Origin: an uncultured Flaviramulus sp.
GTDB lineage: Bacteria; Bacteroidota; Bacteroidia; Flavobacteriales; Flavobacteriaceae
Reading direction: 5' to 3'
Length of the DNA: 64,000 bases
Assembly (NCBI GenBank): GCA_947495125.1
Contig: CANLXL010000001.1
Span: 744,001-808,000, forward strand
Every line of letters starts with the position of its first letter. Position 1 is the first letter of the stretch. The notes under the pieces were generated by a model that ran no database searches, was not told the DNA's origin, and worked only from the letters and a program-made list of their open reading frames with translations. Shown one piece after another: positions 28,144 to 37,736 of the stretch. Both the position numbers and the translations under genes were made by a program.

Positions 28144-28177
28144 TGTAGACTATCCCGTTTTGTAGACTATCCCGTTT
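28144..28177 (+). repeat. 17-bp perfect tandem duplication at an IS boundary
   Basis: TGTAGACTATCCCGTTT occurs twice back to back (28144-28160 and 28161-28177). It lies at the junction between the truncated oxidoreductase and the transposase relic. A related TTAGACTGGACAC sequence appears on the minus strand beyond the other end of the relic (near 28510), suggesting degraded IS terminal repeats. Confidence 0.7.
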
Positions 28178-28346
28178 TAGGACACCTCTAAATTCGACAA
28201 AAATTTGTTATTCAGGTCAGATTTGGAGATTAAATTTATTTCATCTTCAAATCTGGGCATAAACTCTGCAGGAATACCAAATAAAACTTCTCCTGAAGTA
28301 TAAAATCAAACAACTGGCCAGACCAATAGGGTTTTATAGGAGTTAT

Positions 28347-28460
28347 TTAGGTTGGAATATCCAAATCTTCACATACTTGTCTCATGTAGCCTCTGGCAAA
28401 GCTTAATTCCACAGCCTTTTGTTTAAATGATAGACTGTAATTTCTGTTTCGTTTTTTCAT
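28347..28460 (-). pseudogene. IS3-type transposase OrfA fragment
   Basis: A 37-codon frame starts MKKRNRNYSLSFKQKAVELS and continues with ARGYMRQVCEDLDIP before a stop. This is the start of the helix-turn-helix OrfA of IS3-family elements. The rest of OrfA and all of OrfB are missing, so the element is a dead remnant. The sequence 28178-28346 downstream of it shows no other intact coding sequence. The relic explains the truncation of the oxidoreductase next to it. Confidence 0.8.
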
Positions 28461-28595
28461 AATTCAAAGTTAAATTATGTAGTAACAATTCTCGCAACCC
28501 TGTGTCCAGTCTAATATAGTAAGTCGACTATAAAATTCTTATATTTATGAAACCTTCTAAAGGTCTAAATTTTAAAACTTAACTTAACAACATCA

Positions 28596-29981
28596 ATGAG
28601 TTTGAATACAAAAAAATCTGTGAGAGTCATGGTGGATATGTCTGCAACTCTTATACACAATGGTCATATTCGTATTTTAGAAAAAGCTAAAAACTGCATA
28701 AAGGACAAACACGTTATTTTAGTGGTTGGCTTAACCACAGATGATGAAATAAAAAAACACAAACAATACAACTCAGAGCTATCATACGAAGAAAGAAAAG
28801 AAGTCCTAGATGCTATTATTCATGTTGATGAAGTTGTGCCGACCACTTGGGAAATTACAAATGATATTCTTTCTAAATACAACATTGATTATTTAGCCCA
28901 TGGAAGTGACAACTCAAATGATGTAGATAACATTATCATTTTTCCAAGAACCGAAGGCATCTCTAGTCAAGATTTAAGAGAAAGAGCGATGCACTCCATT
29001 GTACAGCAGCGTAATTCTTTAAAACCAATGTTTACGCCAGAGTCTTCAAATCTATTTGCCAGTAATTTTATTGATATTAAAAATGTTTATGGTGAAAATG
29101 ATGAAGAGTATAACACTATAGAAAAAACCGTTCTAAATAATATTTTAAATCTAACTGGGCAAGATCACATTATAGCAATACAAGGTTCTACAATAACAGC
29201 AATAGATATCACTACTTCAAATTTTGTATTAGGAAACGTTTTAATTGTTGTTTCTGGATATCACAGCGAACAAATAATAGATATATACGAACGTAAATTA
29301 AATAGCTTACCACAAGAAACACGGATAACAATTATATCTTATATTGATATTGAAACCGAACTTTCCAATAATAGAACATTTGATTGGATTGCTACTACCT
29401 ACGTGGATTCTGATAATGCTTTTTTAGCAGATATTCACCTACTAAATGAGTTAAAACAAGCAAAACAAGCGAAATTATTTTTGGACGCTACAGGTTCTAT
29501 CAACTTAGAAAACCACCATGAGTTTGCAGATGCTTGCGTTTTTAATTCAGGCAATGCATTAGGTGGTATCCTAGGCGCTTGTTTTATTAGTTATAATGAA
29601 GGTTGCTTAAAAGATTATTCAACAAAAAATATGCCTTGGTCTTTAGATATAAACACCTATCTCAATAAAAAAGTTACAAGTCCTTACCATGCTATTTGCT
29701 CTCTATTTACTGTCTCAAAGAATTTTGAAAGCATTAAACAAAATGCGAAAGCAAGCAAACGAATTTTTATTGATAAATTTCCTGATAGGATTTTAAGAGA
29801 TTCGAAACAGCAACCAATTTCATGTACCTTAATTAAAGCGAAAAAAGTATCTTTAAAAAGAGGCATAGCATACAATGCAAAATCTATTGAGAAAGGACAA
29901 GCGGTAATATCTCATCTAGGAGATATGTTTACAGTTAAAAATGAAATAGGAGATCTTTACGATAATTTAAATATCGATTAA
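28596..29981 (+). CDS. Cytidylyltransferase fused to a degenerate class-V aminotransferase-like domain (PntC-like)
   Basis: Residues 8-140 form a TagD-type cytidylyltransferase with HxGH at His21-His24 (SATLIHNGHIRIL) and GISSQDLRER. Residues 160-455 resemble 2-aminoethylphosphonate transaminase, but where the PLP-binding lysine should be the sequence reads NSGNALGG, with Asn320. This matches the architecture of bifunctional PntC proteins, which activate 2-aminoethylphosphonate with CTP, except that the second domain looks catalytically dead. With the LicD gene 60 bases downstream, it should make a CDP-activated head group (aminoethylphosphonate, phosphoethanolamine or phosphocholine) for transfer to a cell-surface glycan. 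No phosphoenolpyruvate mutase is encoded in the window, so the source of a phosphonate is unknown. Confidence 0.85.
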   Translation: MSLNTKKSVRVMVDMSATLIHNGHIRILEKAKNCIKDKHVILVVGLTTDDEIKKHKQYNSELSYEERKEVLDAIIHVDEVVPTTWEITNDILSKYNIDYLAHGSDNSNDVDNIIIFPRTEGISSQDLRERAMHSIVQQRNSLKPMFTPESSNLFASNFIDIKNVYGENDEEYNTIEKTVLNNILNLTGQDHIIAIQGSTITAIDITTSNFVLGNVLIVVSGYHSEQIIDIYERKLNSLPQETRITIISYIDIETELSNNRTFDWIATTYVDSDNAFLADIHLLNELKQAKQAKLFLDATGSINLENHHEFADACVFNSGNALGGILGACFISYNEGCLKDYSTKNMPWSLDINTYLNKKVTSPYHAICSLFTVSKNFESIKQNAKASKRIFIDKFPDRILRDSKQQPISCTLIKAKKVSLKRGIAYNAKSIEKGQAVISHLGDMFTVKNEIGDLYDNLNID

Positions 29982-30041
29982 CTTCAAAGTAAAACAAAAA
30001 AGGCAGTTAAGTCCAAGGAATAAACAAATAAAATTGAGCAA

Positions 30042-30833
30042 TTGATACAACCAGAAGAAGAATTATATAACGACCCTACCTTAGTTGAGGCAAAGAAGAG
30101 AATGTTTAAAATATTAAAAGTCCATGATGCTATTTGCAGAAAACATGGATTGAAATATTGGATTGATTGGGGTACATTATTGGGTGCCGTAAGACATAAA
30201 GGTTTTATCCCTTGGGATGATGATATTGATGTTTCAATGCCACGAGCTGATTTAAATAAATACATGAAAATAGTAGAAAATGAATTGCCGGAAGATATGG
30301 TATTCCAATCTAGAAAAACAGATCGTCTTTTGAAAAGGCATAAATACAATTTAAGGGATTTAAATTCTGAAATTGTACACAAATTTATTGACGGAGAGTT
30401 TAGAGGAGTTTTTATTGATATTTTTCCCGTAGATAGTGTAAAAAGTAGTAGATTGTTTCTTGCTCCTTTTTTTAAAACTTATTTCTCTATAGATTATTCT
30501 AAAAAAACCTACGCAAGTTTTTCACGTAGACTTATACATTACATATTAAGCCCTTTCTTATTATTCAAACCTTTGGTGAGGTTTATTAAAAACAAGTTTA
30601 TCTTTGATGAAAAAAATGGGGATATGTATGTTTTAGACTGGGAGTATAATGATCCTGGACAATACAAAAAAAGCTATTGTGATGAGTTAATAGAGTTAGA
30701 ATTTGAAGGGGCGTTATTTTTTGCGCCTAAGGAATATGATCTTCTTTTAACTGAATTGTATGGTGACTACATGACCCCTCCGGAAATTGGAAATAGAGCG
30801 TTTAAACATCACGATAAAATAATTTTTAAATAA
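30042..30833 (+). CDS. LicD-family phosphotransferase
   Basis: The 263-residue protein contains the LicD signature WIDWGTLLGAVRHKGFIPWDDD, in which the DDDID acidic cluster binds metal, followed by a central basic region and a C-terminal LYGDYMTPP. LicD enzymes transfer phosphocholine or similar groups from a CDP donor to surface polysaccharide or teichoic acid. The donor is probably made by the protein encoded immediately upstream. No ATG lies near the expected N-terminus; I use the TTG at 30042, as the frame is closed by a stop at 30021-30023. Confidence 0.88.
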   Translation: MIQPEEELYNDPTLVEAKKRMFKILKVHDAICRKHGLKYWIDWGTLLGAVRHKGFIPWDDDIDVSMPRADLNKYMKIVENELPEDMVFQSRKTDRLLKRHKYNLRDLNSEIVHKFIDGEFRGVFIDIFPVDSVKSSRLFLAPFFKTYFSIDYSKKTYASFSRRLIHYILSPFLLFKPLVRFIKNKFIFDEKNGDMYVLDWEYNDPGQYKKSYCDELIELEFEGALFFAPKEYDLLLTELYGDYMTPPEIGNRAFKHHDKIIFK

Positions 30834-31453
30834 AAAATTTGAATAAACGATTAAAAATATAGCTAAATTTCATGACCTGAACTATCTGGATAATTTAATT
30901 ATTACCAATAATGGAAAGTATAGTTTTATGGATGAAGGTATTTAAGTAAGAAAAAACTATTCAGGATTTTTAAAATTGTTGATTAAATACTGACTAAAAC
31001 AAAAAAGCATCCCAATTCCGATACATCGGAAAAGGAAAGCCTTTCATTGGAATACCAAATTAACTTTGGTATTACTACTTCCCGAATTACCTTCGGGACA
31101 ACACAACTTCTTTTAGTTGCCAAAAAAAGCCCTAATCTCTTAGAGCTTTTAGCAATACTTGCGGTCATGGACGGGACTGTAACCTTGCTCTATCAGCCCA
31201 ACCATAGCAGTACAACTGCCAAATATCTTCAATAATGTTGACGATTTGTGACCTATTTACAATATTCAATAGTTCATTTTGTTTTCGTCTGGTGCAAAAA
31301 TAGTAATTTGAATCAATTAAATACATTTTATATCAATAATAATTAAATAATTATAATCGAATTATTCATTGGTCAGAATCAAGTTAACTTTACACATCAA
31401 GAAGCTGATGACGCTTTAGAAGAAGTGGCTAACTTTTAAGTTTAGACTAGCAT
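30834..31453. other. Intergenic region, junction to the conjugative block
   Basis: No intact gene is visible. The 44-bp repeat copy lies at 30994-31037. A short plus-strand frame ending at 31439 reads QNQVNFTHQEADDALEEV before its stop and looks like the last codons of a lost gene. The region is where chromosomal-type genes give way to the tra operon, so an element end may lie here. Confidence 0.55.
30994..31037 (+). repeat. 44-bp direct repeat, copy 2
   Basis: This is identical in sequence and orientation to 21473-21516 and is followed by a partly conserved tail. See copy 1 for interpretation. Confidence 0.85.
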
Positions 31454-31456
31454 TAA

Positions 31457-31481
31457 AAAAAGCATCTTTTAAGGTGCTTTT
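31457..31481 (-). terminator. Intrinsic terminator of the tra operon
   Basis: Read on the minus strand, the arms AAAAGCACCTT and AAGATGCTTTT pair with one G-U and are followed by a run of T. It lies 13 bases past the traN stop codon and is well placed to end the traE-traN transcript. Confidence 0.75.
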
Positions 31482-31493
31482 TAAACTTTTTTA

Positions 31494-32282
31494 TTAGAGA
31501 ATTATCTTTCTATTTCCTTTGAACTCTACAAGTTCAATTTCTAAATTTTCATTTTCTCCCAATACAAACTTTGGAAGCACATAAACAAATCGTTTAATAT
31601 GCTTATTTTTAATAATACTTGGCCGCTTGTAGCAGCTAACAACTTTTTGTAGTAATCTTTGATAAGATGCTTTTCGGTTTTTGTTACCATTGCTTCGATA
31701 AACATGCAAATAATCTACTTCAAAATCGATTCCAGATTTGTTTTCAATTTGTAAAACCAAATAAACTTCAGAAGCATTATAAACCATTTCTTGCAAACGT
31801 AACTTCATTCCTTTTTTACGTTTGGTTTTAATATGGTCTGGTTTTGAATTCAAAAGATACTCACTAAATTTTTGATAATGAGTAATCCTATTTGCTCGCT
31901 CATTGATTGGCTGTATAAGGGACTTCAATTTAAGTTCTAAAGGTTTTTCATTACCAATACTTTGTGTTTGCTTGATAAAATAATTCAGCTTTGATAACGT
32001 CTCAGCATACTTTAAAATATAGGCATACACTTTACCGTCGTTTGTAATCGTTAGTAAATTACTTTCAGTACCAGGTGTCGCTTGTAGTAATCCAAAGTAT
32101 TGCTCCTTTTCGCGATTATAGGTAAACACAAAATGCTCAGAGCCTGTAATACCTTGACGAATGGGACTTGGAAAAAACAGTGCCACGTTTTTATTATTAT
32201 TGGCATAGATAGTATCTAATGCTTTTTGAGCTATTAAGGAATTTGTAAATGTTAGAATGATAATAATAAGATATGTTTTCAT
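31494..32282 (-). CDS. traN: Conjugative transposon protein TraN
   Basis: The 262-residue protein has a signal peptide (ends near NSLIAQKAL) and the TraN phrases IYANNNKNVALFFPSPIRQGITG and SEHFVFTYNRE, which are characteristic of Bacteroidetes tra operons. TraN is an exported mating-apparatus component, probably the VirB9 counterpart. It overlaps traM by 4 bases and is the last tra gene here; the traO, traP and traQ genes that normally follow are absent. Confidence 0.92.
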   Translation of the reverse strand: MKTYLIIIILTFTNSLIAQKALDTIYANNNKNVALFFPSPIRQGITGSEHFVFTYNREKEQYFGLLQATPGTESNLLTITNDGKVYAYILKYAETLSKLNYFIKQTQSIGNEKPLELKLKSLIQPINERANRITHYQKFSEYLLNSKPDHIKTKRKKGMKLRLQEMVYNASEVYLVLQIENKSGIDFEVDYLHVYRSNGNKNRKASYQRLLQKVVSCYKRPSIIKNKHIKRFVYVLPKFVLGENENLEIELVEFKGNRKIIL

Positions 32283-33208
32283 TGTTTGAGTTTTAATAAA
32301 AGTTTATAATTATTTGAGATGGTGACTTTAACATTTTTGTTTTTTTGTTGGAATATTTTCTTAATACCGCTAACCTGTGGTACACCAGCAATATTGATAT
32401 CATCCACAACATCTCCAACTACTTCCTGTCGAGCTTCTGCCAGGAAACTATTTTCAACATAAATACCTTCACTCCCATCTTGCAAATCGTAAGCTTTTAA
32501 TTTTACAGGACGGTGATTGATATGCTCTATGGCAATGATTGTCCGATTGGGTTTAAAACTCACAAAGCCATAAATAGGAGTGTGTTTTGGAAATCGTTTT
32601 CCTTCTATTAAGGCGTCTTTAGTAAGTCGCATTTGCAACCTGTAATCTTTCTTTACTGTTTGCGTCCCATCCACAGCAACATAAATGTTTACATCCGTAT
32701 TTTGAGTATTTAATGTTGAATTTTCTAATGGATTGGAAGCAAAAAACAGTTGATGCTCCAGTCCGAGTTCTTTGATTTTAATTAAAGGTTCTTTTTCAAT
32801 TTCAACGGGAATACTGTCTTTTTCAATGGGCTTTACTTCAGTTTTAACTTTTGGTGTTCGGTAACTCTTATCTGAGTAATCAATCCGTCCGTGTCGGTAG
32901 ATACTATCAATAATGCGCATTTTCTTCTTTTCCAATAAATCAGGATCATAAACCCCTGTAGAATCTAATAGGCGTTCATCATAAATACTAGGCGCATTGG
33001 TTTGTCTAACTTCTTTTAAATCATCCAACGCCTCTAGTTTGGAATCATATTCTTTTTGTCCATCTTCTAATTTAGGTATGGGGATTTGATTGTTTTCAAT
33101 GGTGGGAGCTTCATCATCTCCAAATACTAACAGGGTATAACCTCCTATAAACAGGATAATACAAAGCAATACAAAAGCAAATACAATTTTATTTTTTTTA
33201 ATTTTCAT
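32279..33208 (-). CDS. traM: Conjugative transposon protein TraM
   Basis: The 309-residue protein has one N-terminal membrane helix (residues 8-28), a charged proline-rich linker and a C-terminal domain with TPIYGFVSFKPNRTIIAIEHI and SGIKKIFQQKNK. This is the TraM (VirB10-like) pattern of an inner-membrane anchored protein that spans the periplasm. It is somewhat short for the family, with the loss in the linker. It overlaps traK by 11 bases and traN by 4. Confidence 0.92.
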   Translation of the reverse strand: MKIKKNKIVFAFVLLCIILFIGGYTLLVFGDDEAPTIENNQIPIPKLEDGQKEYDSKLEALDDLKEVRQTNAPSIYDERLLDSTGVYDPDLLEKKKMRIIDSIYRHGRIDYSDKSYRTPKVKTEVKPIEKDSIPVEIEKEPLIKIKELGLEHQLFFASNPLENSTLNTQNTDVNIYVAVDGTQTVKKDYRLQMRLTKDALIEGKRFPKHTPIYGFVSFKPNRTIIAIEHINHRPVKLKAYDLQDGSEGIYVENSFLAEARQEVVGDVVDDINIAGVPQVSGIKKIFQQKNKNVKVTISNNYKLLLKLKQ

Positions 33209-33818
33209 TTTCTATGCGTTTTAATTTATTTTCAAAAAAGTTGGTAATGAGTAATCCGTGGGTATTCTTCGGAAAGTGTCTATCCACATGAATGAGGCTT
33301 CCAGAGGTTTTTAATTCATAAGTATCTATAGTTGACCCTCTGTTAATTTCAAAAATGGTTGTGGTCTCGAAGCGATAAGGTTTTGTTTGAATATCAATTT
33401 TGGATTCAGTACTTAGTACCTTTTGAACTAAAGAATATTGTAGCAATCTGTTATAAACACCATCTGCTTTTTTCTGTCTATAAAGTGCATCTACAGAACT
33501 ATTACCTAGCCAAAGCGCTTTCTCTAAATTCTTTTCATAGTTACTAGCATCAATGTTATAGAAATAACTATGGAATAGTTCCAAATGAGATAAGATTTCA
33601 ACACTTAAATTTTCCTGTTGTGAAACTAGTTTTAAAGGAATCACACTACCATCAGTATTTACAACAAAGGCATTATTTACAGATGATTTATGTAAATTCA
33701 ATACCATAACTACAGATATTATACAGGTGATTGTAGCACCTATAACGACTACCAAAACAATAAAGCGGTTTAGCTTTAGCGTGGTATAAATGTTTTTATA
33801 AGGGGTTTTTATGTTCAT
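33198..33818 (-). CDS. traK: Conjugative transposon protein TraK
   Basis: The 206-residue protein has a short cytoplasmic start, one membrane helix (about residues 18-40) and a periplasmic domain with LSHLELFHSYFYNIDASNYE. This is the TraK (VirB8-like) family of the Bacteroidetes mating apparatus. Its length is normal. It lies between traJ (20-base gap) and traM. Confidence 0.93.
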   Translation of the reverse strand: MNIKTPYKNIYTTLKLNRFIVLVVVIGATITCIISVVMVLNLHKSSVNNAFVVNTDGSVIPLKLVSQQENLSVEILSHLELFHSYFYNIDASNYEKNLEKALWLGNSSVDALYRQKKADGVYNRLLQYSLVQKVLSTESKIDIQTKPYRFETTTIFEINRGSTIDTYELKTSGSLIHVDRHFPKNTHGLLITNFFENKLKRIENEN

Positions 33819-33838
33819 GAATAAGGTTATTAATATGT

Positions 33839-34684
33839 TTAAGAAGCTGAAGAGAATAATCTAAACGTAAATGAGGTAGCTCTACGATAGAGTTTGAATT
33901 TTAAAAGCACAATAAAACTGATGGTTGCTAATTCAATAAAAGGCGCAAAGAATTGACTGCCCCAATCGGTGCCAAATAAGCTGGACCAGAAATTGGTAGT
34001 GACTTCGGTATAGAGGTTATTGACAAAAACATTCACCAAGAAGAAAGCCGGCACTAACATATACACTCCAGCGTAGAGCTTAAAAAAAGTATAAGCCATA
34101 TTTCTGAACTTTTCAAAGACCGCCAAACTAATCACCAAAGGAAAAAAGGCTTGCATAATGCCTAAGAGAAAATAACGCTCTGCGAGAAAGAGCGGATAAA
34201 TAAACAGGTCCAAGAGCCAAAGGAATAATCCAAAAATAAAAGCTAGAATCTTAAGTCCATACAGCGGTGTCACCAAAGCTTCATAAAGCAATGTCATGGC
34301 TTTTTTGGCGGCTTCCAAAGCACCCACATCCTGTTCAATATCTAAATCTTGCATTTGAAGTGGAAGAAGTGTCGGAGCCGTATCTCGATATTGACCTTCT
34401 ATAGCTACCAATATCCCATCAAAGACACTCAAGACCTGTGTAGAGAAAATAACTAGAATCACCACAGCGAAATTCTTAGCCAGTTCTGAAGGTGTTAAAC
34501 CCCAGGTATATCCCTCATTATTGGCAACACCTTCATTGTACTTTTTTAAGATATTGATGAGAAAGAATAAGATAGCCAAGGTTTTCATCCCCGTAATCGT
34601 GTACTGAGAAAAATCACTGTTCTTAATAGTGGTAAAAACCGCATCTACATATTCTAAACCAATATTTAAAGGGATTCTTATCAT
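33839..34684 (-). CDS. traJ: Conjugative transposon protein TraJ
   Basis: The 281-residue protein is a multi-pass membrane protein with about six helices and the segment NVFVNNLYTEVTTNF. TraJ is the VirB6-like inner-membrane channel component. It is shorter than many family members but starts and ends in the expected places relative to traI (3-base gap) and traK. Confidence 0.9.
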   Translation of the reverse strand: MIRIPLNIGLEYVDAVFTTIKNSDFSQYTITGMKTLAILFFLINILKKYNEGVANNEGYTWGLTPSELAKNFAVVILVIFSTQVLSVFDGILVAIEGQYRDTAPTLLPLQMQDLDIEQDVGALEAAKKAMTLLYEALVTPLYGLKILAFIFGLFLWLLDLFIYPLFLAERYFLLGIMQAFFPLVISLAVFEKFRNMAYTFFKLYAGVYMLVPAFFLVNVFVNNLYTEVTTNFWSSLFGTDWGSQFFAPFIELATISFIVLLKFKLYRRATSFTFRLFSSAS

Positions 34685-34687
34685 GGG

Positions 34688-35269
34688 TTAATATTTTGCT
34701 TCTCTATTGTTGACTTTGTCTTGCATTTTTCTAAAGGCAATGATTTCGTGATAGCGTCTGGTCTTTGCCTCAATTTCAATCACCATTTCTTTGGATTTAA
34801 GTTCCATATCCTTCAGGACTTCAGCGCGTTCAGCATCGGTCATTTTTAAATTGTCACTAGACAAGATCTGGTCGATATAATTTAAACCGTCTAAAGAGTT
34901 TTCAATAATGGCATTAAAGGATTCTGAAATACGATTAACTTCATTAGATTTGATATAAGGGGAATTCAAAATCTCCCTTAAATCCTCTTGCACAATACTA
35001 AATAACCGCTGATTGTTTTTAGAGAGTTCTTTGATAGCCTTGAGTTGCTTTATGACATTATTAACCTTATCTATATTCTCTTTTTGCTGCTTTAGAAATT
35101 CCGCTGTTTTTAATAATTGAGCCGTCTGTTTTGCTGATTCAATCAAGGATTTAGCAAAACTGATGAAGTTCGTGTTATCATACACCGGCATCCCCTGGGC
35201 CACAATGTGGCCAGATGATGAAAAGATTAAGGCAAGAGCAAGTACTAATGATTTGATGTTTTTCTTCAT
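34688..35269 (-). CDS. traI: Conjugative transposon protein TraI (DUF4141-like)
   Basis: The 193-residue protein has a signal peptide (ends near IVAQGMP) and a long alpha-helical, coiled-coil-rich body. It is a periplasmic component resembling VirB5-type proteins of Bacteroidetes elements. It lies between traG and traJ, the usual position for this gene when traH is missing. Confidence 0.88.
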   Translation of the reverse strand: MKKNIKSLVLALALIFSSSGHIVAQGMPVYDNTNFISFAKSLIESAKQTAQLLKTAEFLKQQKENIDKVNNVIKQLKAIKELSKNNQRLFSIVQEDLREILNSPYIKSNEVNRISESFNAIIENSLDGLNYIDQILSSDNLKMTDAERAEVLKDMELKSKEMVIEIEAKTRRYHEIIAFRKMQDKVNNREAKY

Positions 35270-35315
35270 GATTTTTGTTTTTTAAAGATTATTAATTGTT
35301 AATACTAAATACAGG

Positions 35316-37736
35316 CTATGACTGTTTAATAAATATGTTGATAGCTTCTTCCATATTTTGAGTTTTTTCATAAATCTGCATTATGCGGTCACTATCGTTG
35401 CCGTCGGTGAGGTAGGCTGCATATACTTCTGGAGGCACTTCCAATCTAAAAATGTTGCTTTCTTTGCCGATTTTGATAAACAGCTCCGTATACTTTCTAG
35501 TACCAATAAGGTTGTTGCGAATGGATTTTAATTGATTCAAATCGTGGCTAGAGAGGTTAAGCCTGTTTTTTAACTGGTCATACCCTTTTTCATTACGAAG
35601 ACTATAAATGACCTGTGTGTTTTCCAAAATACTGGCTGATGTAGAATTGTCGGGAAGTTGATTAATGGATTGCAAAATGATACCAATCGCTCCATTTTGT
35701 TTTCTGATGGCCTGATAGTAGAATTCGACACTCTCCAAAACATTATCGAACTTGAGCTGTTTTGCGAACTCATCAAACAGAATGATACCCTTTTCTGCTT
35801 TATTGCGCCAGATGGTACGCTGAATGGCCGATTTGATGAGTTTTAGCATCACTGACAAAATTTCTTTATTGTCCTTCACTTCATCGAGTTCAAAAACAAT
35901 AAGCCGTTTATCTTCAATTTTATAAGTCTGATCTTCAGAAATATTAAATAGAAAACTATACAAGCCATCATCTACATATTCTGAAAGGATGTGCAAAAAG
36001 TTATAGATACTGAAATAATCTTCTTGAATTTTAAGTTCTTTTATAAGCGTATCTTTTTTGTCATCTACAAAGTGATAGAGTCCAGCTAGCGAATGGGTGT
36101 CATCGACACCATTTTGGTAGTAATAGCGTATCACTTTTTTTAGAGCCACTTCCTTGGCTTTGGATACTTTACCTTCCGCTAGAAGCTCTAAAAGGAATAC
36201 AGAAAGATCCTCTAATCGTTCTGGGCTCAAATCTTTCATTGAAGCCATATAGAATGGGTTGATACCAAGATTCTTTCCTTGTTCATAACGCAGGATAATA
36301 TGCTCATCAGGATATAGTTTAGCAAATTTGGAGTACGAGCCTCCTAAATCGATAATCACTAGTCGGACGCCGATCTCGAAGTATTGCCGAAGGATGTTGT
36401 TAGCTAAGAAAGATTTGCCTTCGCCTGTAGGGGCAAATATGGCAAAGTTTCTAGCCTTGATGCGTTTCTTACGTTCATCCCAAACATCTTTTAAAACAGG
36501 GATGTTATGCTGGCGGTCATTAAAAATGACGCCAGTGGCGTCTGACAAGTAATTGGTGTTATTGATGTATAGACACAGGGCATGTTTTAAATCAGTGACA
36601 TACAAATCCTCATTGGAGAAGTTAGAAGCAAAACAACAAAAGCTATTTAAAAAGTAATGCTTCCGCTCTTCTCCTTTGGGATAGTAAGGCAGAATATCGA
36701 GCTCCTTAAACTCTGTCTTAATTTTAGAGGCGATAGTGCTTAGCTCTCGGGCTTCCCGAGTCCAGAAGATGATGTTTAGGTGTCCGCGGATGATTCTTGA
36801 ACTGTCGTCTTCATTGATTTTGGCAACAATGGTTTCAATCTTTTTTAAAACGACTTTATTTTGTGTTCCGAAATTGGAACTCTTTTTAAGTTCTTCAATT
36901 TTCTTATCAAGTAGTTTGCGCCATTTATGTTTATCATCCAGATAAATAATCTGGTTGATGATATGATTTTCATTGAGATTAAGTCCCAAACCATCCATAA
37001 ACCCTTGATGAAACACAAAATCATCGGAGGTGAATTTATCATTGGTTTTACTGCTTTGTACGGTGTCTCCAAAACAACCTTCACTATTAACCGCCAACAC
37101 ATCAAAATAGTGATCACCGATTTCAATATTTGATTTCTTTCTTTTTGATTGTTCCAATTGGATATCCGTATCAAAACCTTCATTAAATCCATTGAAGTAA
37201 TTATCACAGATACTCTGTATCTCTTCAGCTTTCAATGGAGACAAACGAACTTTTTTACTGTTATTGATAAAGGACACGGTATCATTGACAGAAGCGATAA
37301 ATTCCTGAACATTATAATGCAACTTTCTATAAATCCCTTTTTCTACTTTTCTAAAAGGGTTTGTGTATTTAGAAGCGTTTAATGCTTTATTAAAAGGTAG
37401 GGTAAAGTATAAATAGCACTGGTGCTGCATATATTCCCGACCCTTGAAATAATCATGGGTTGCTCTTCCTAAAAAGGTTTTGTTTTTAATACCTTTTGCG
37501 TCGAATGACGCCTTTTTATAAATATCTTGTTTATGAATAATGGTACTTACAGGTAAGGATTTAAATGCCTGAAACCATGATCCATGAATATCTTCAAAGT
37601 CCTTTTCGGATAGAGAGTAAATTTCTGATAACTCTACTTGATAGCAAAGGAGCACATTACCATTATTAGCAAATACCAAATGGTCTTGAATATCTATAAT
37701 GGGATGATATGCCGATAAATTAATCTTAGTCATCAT
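35316..37736 (-). CDS. traG: Conjugation system ATPase TraG (VirB4-like)
   Basis: The 806-residue protein has a Walker A motif IFAPTGEGKSFL with Lys441, a Walker B GIILFDEFAKQL and the C-terminal ATPase elements QNGAIGIILQSINQL. TraG is the VirB4-type ATPase that powers assembly of the mating channel. The length is normal and the reading frame intact, so this part of the element is not obviously decayed. It overlaps traF by 11 bases. Confidence 0.95.
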   Translation of the reverse strand: MMTKINLSAYHPIIDIQDHLVFANNGNVLLCYQVELSEIYSLSEKDFEDIHGSWFQAFKSLPVSTIIHKQDIYKKASFDAKGIKNKTFLGRATHDYFKGREYMQHQCYLYFTLPFNKALNASKYTNPFRKVEKGIYRKLHYNVQEFIASVNDTVSFINNSKKVRLSPLKAEEIQSICDNYFNGFNEGFDTDIQLEQSKRKKSNIEIGDHYFDVLAVNSEGCFGDTVQSSKTNDKFTSDDFVFHQGFMDGLGLNLNENHIINQIIYLDDKHKWRKLLDKKIEELKKSSNFGTQNKVVLKKIETIVAKINEDDSSRIIRGHLNIIFWTREARELSTIASKIKTEFKELDILPYYPKGEERKHYFLNSFCCFASNFSNEDLYVTDLKHALCLYINNTNYLSDATGVIFNDRQHNIPVLKDVWDERKKRIKARNFAIFAPTGEGKSFLANNILRQYFEIGVRLVIIDLGGSYSKFAKLYPDEHIILRYEQGKNLGINPFYMASMKDLSPERLEDLSVFLLELLAEGKVSKAKEVALKKVIRYYYQNGVDDTHSLAGLYHFVDDKKDTLIKELKIQEDYFSIYNFLHILSEYVDDGLYSFLFNISEDQTYKIEDKRLIVFELDEVKDNKEILSVMLKLIKSAIQRTIWRNKAEKGIILFDEFAKQLKFDNVLESVEFYYQAIRKQNGAIGIILQSINQLPDNSTSASILENTQVIYSLRNEKGYDQLKNRLNLSSHDLNQLKSIRNNLIGTRKYTELFIKIGKESNIFRLEVPPEVYAAYLTDGNDSDRIMQIYEKTQNMEEAINIFIKQS

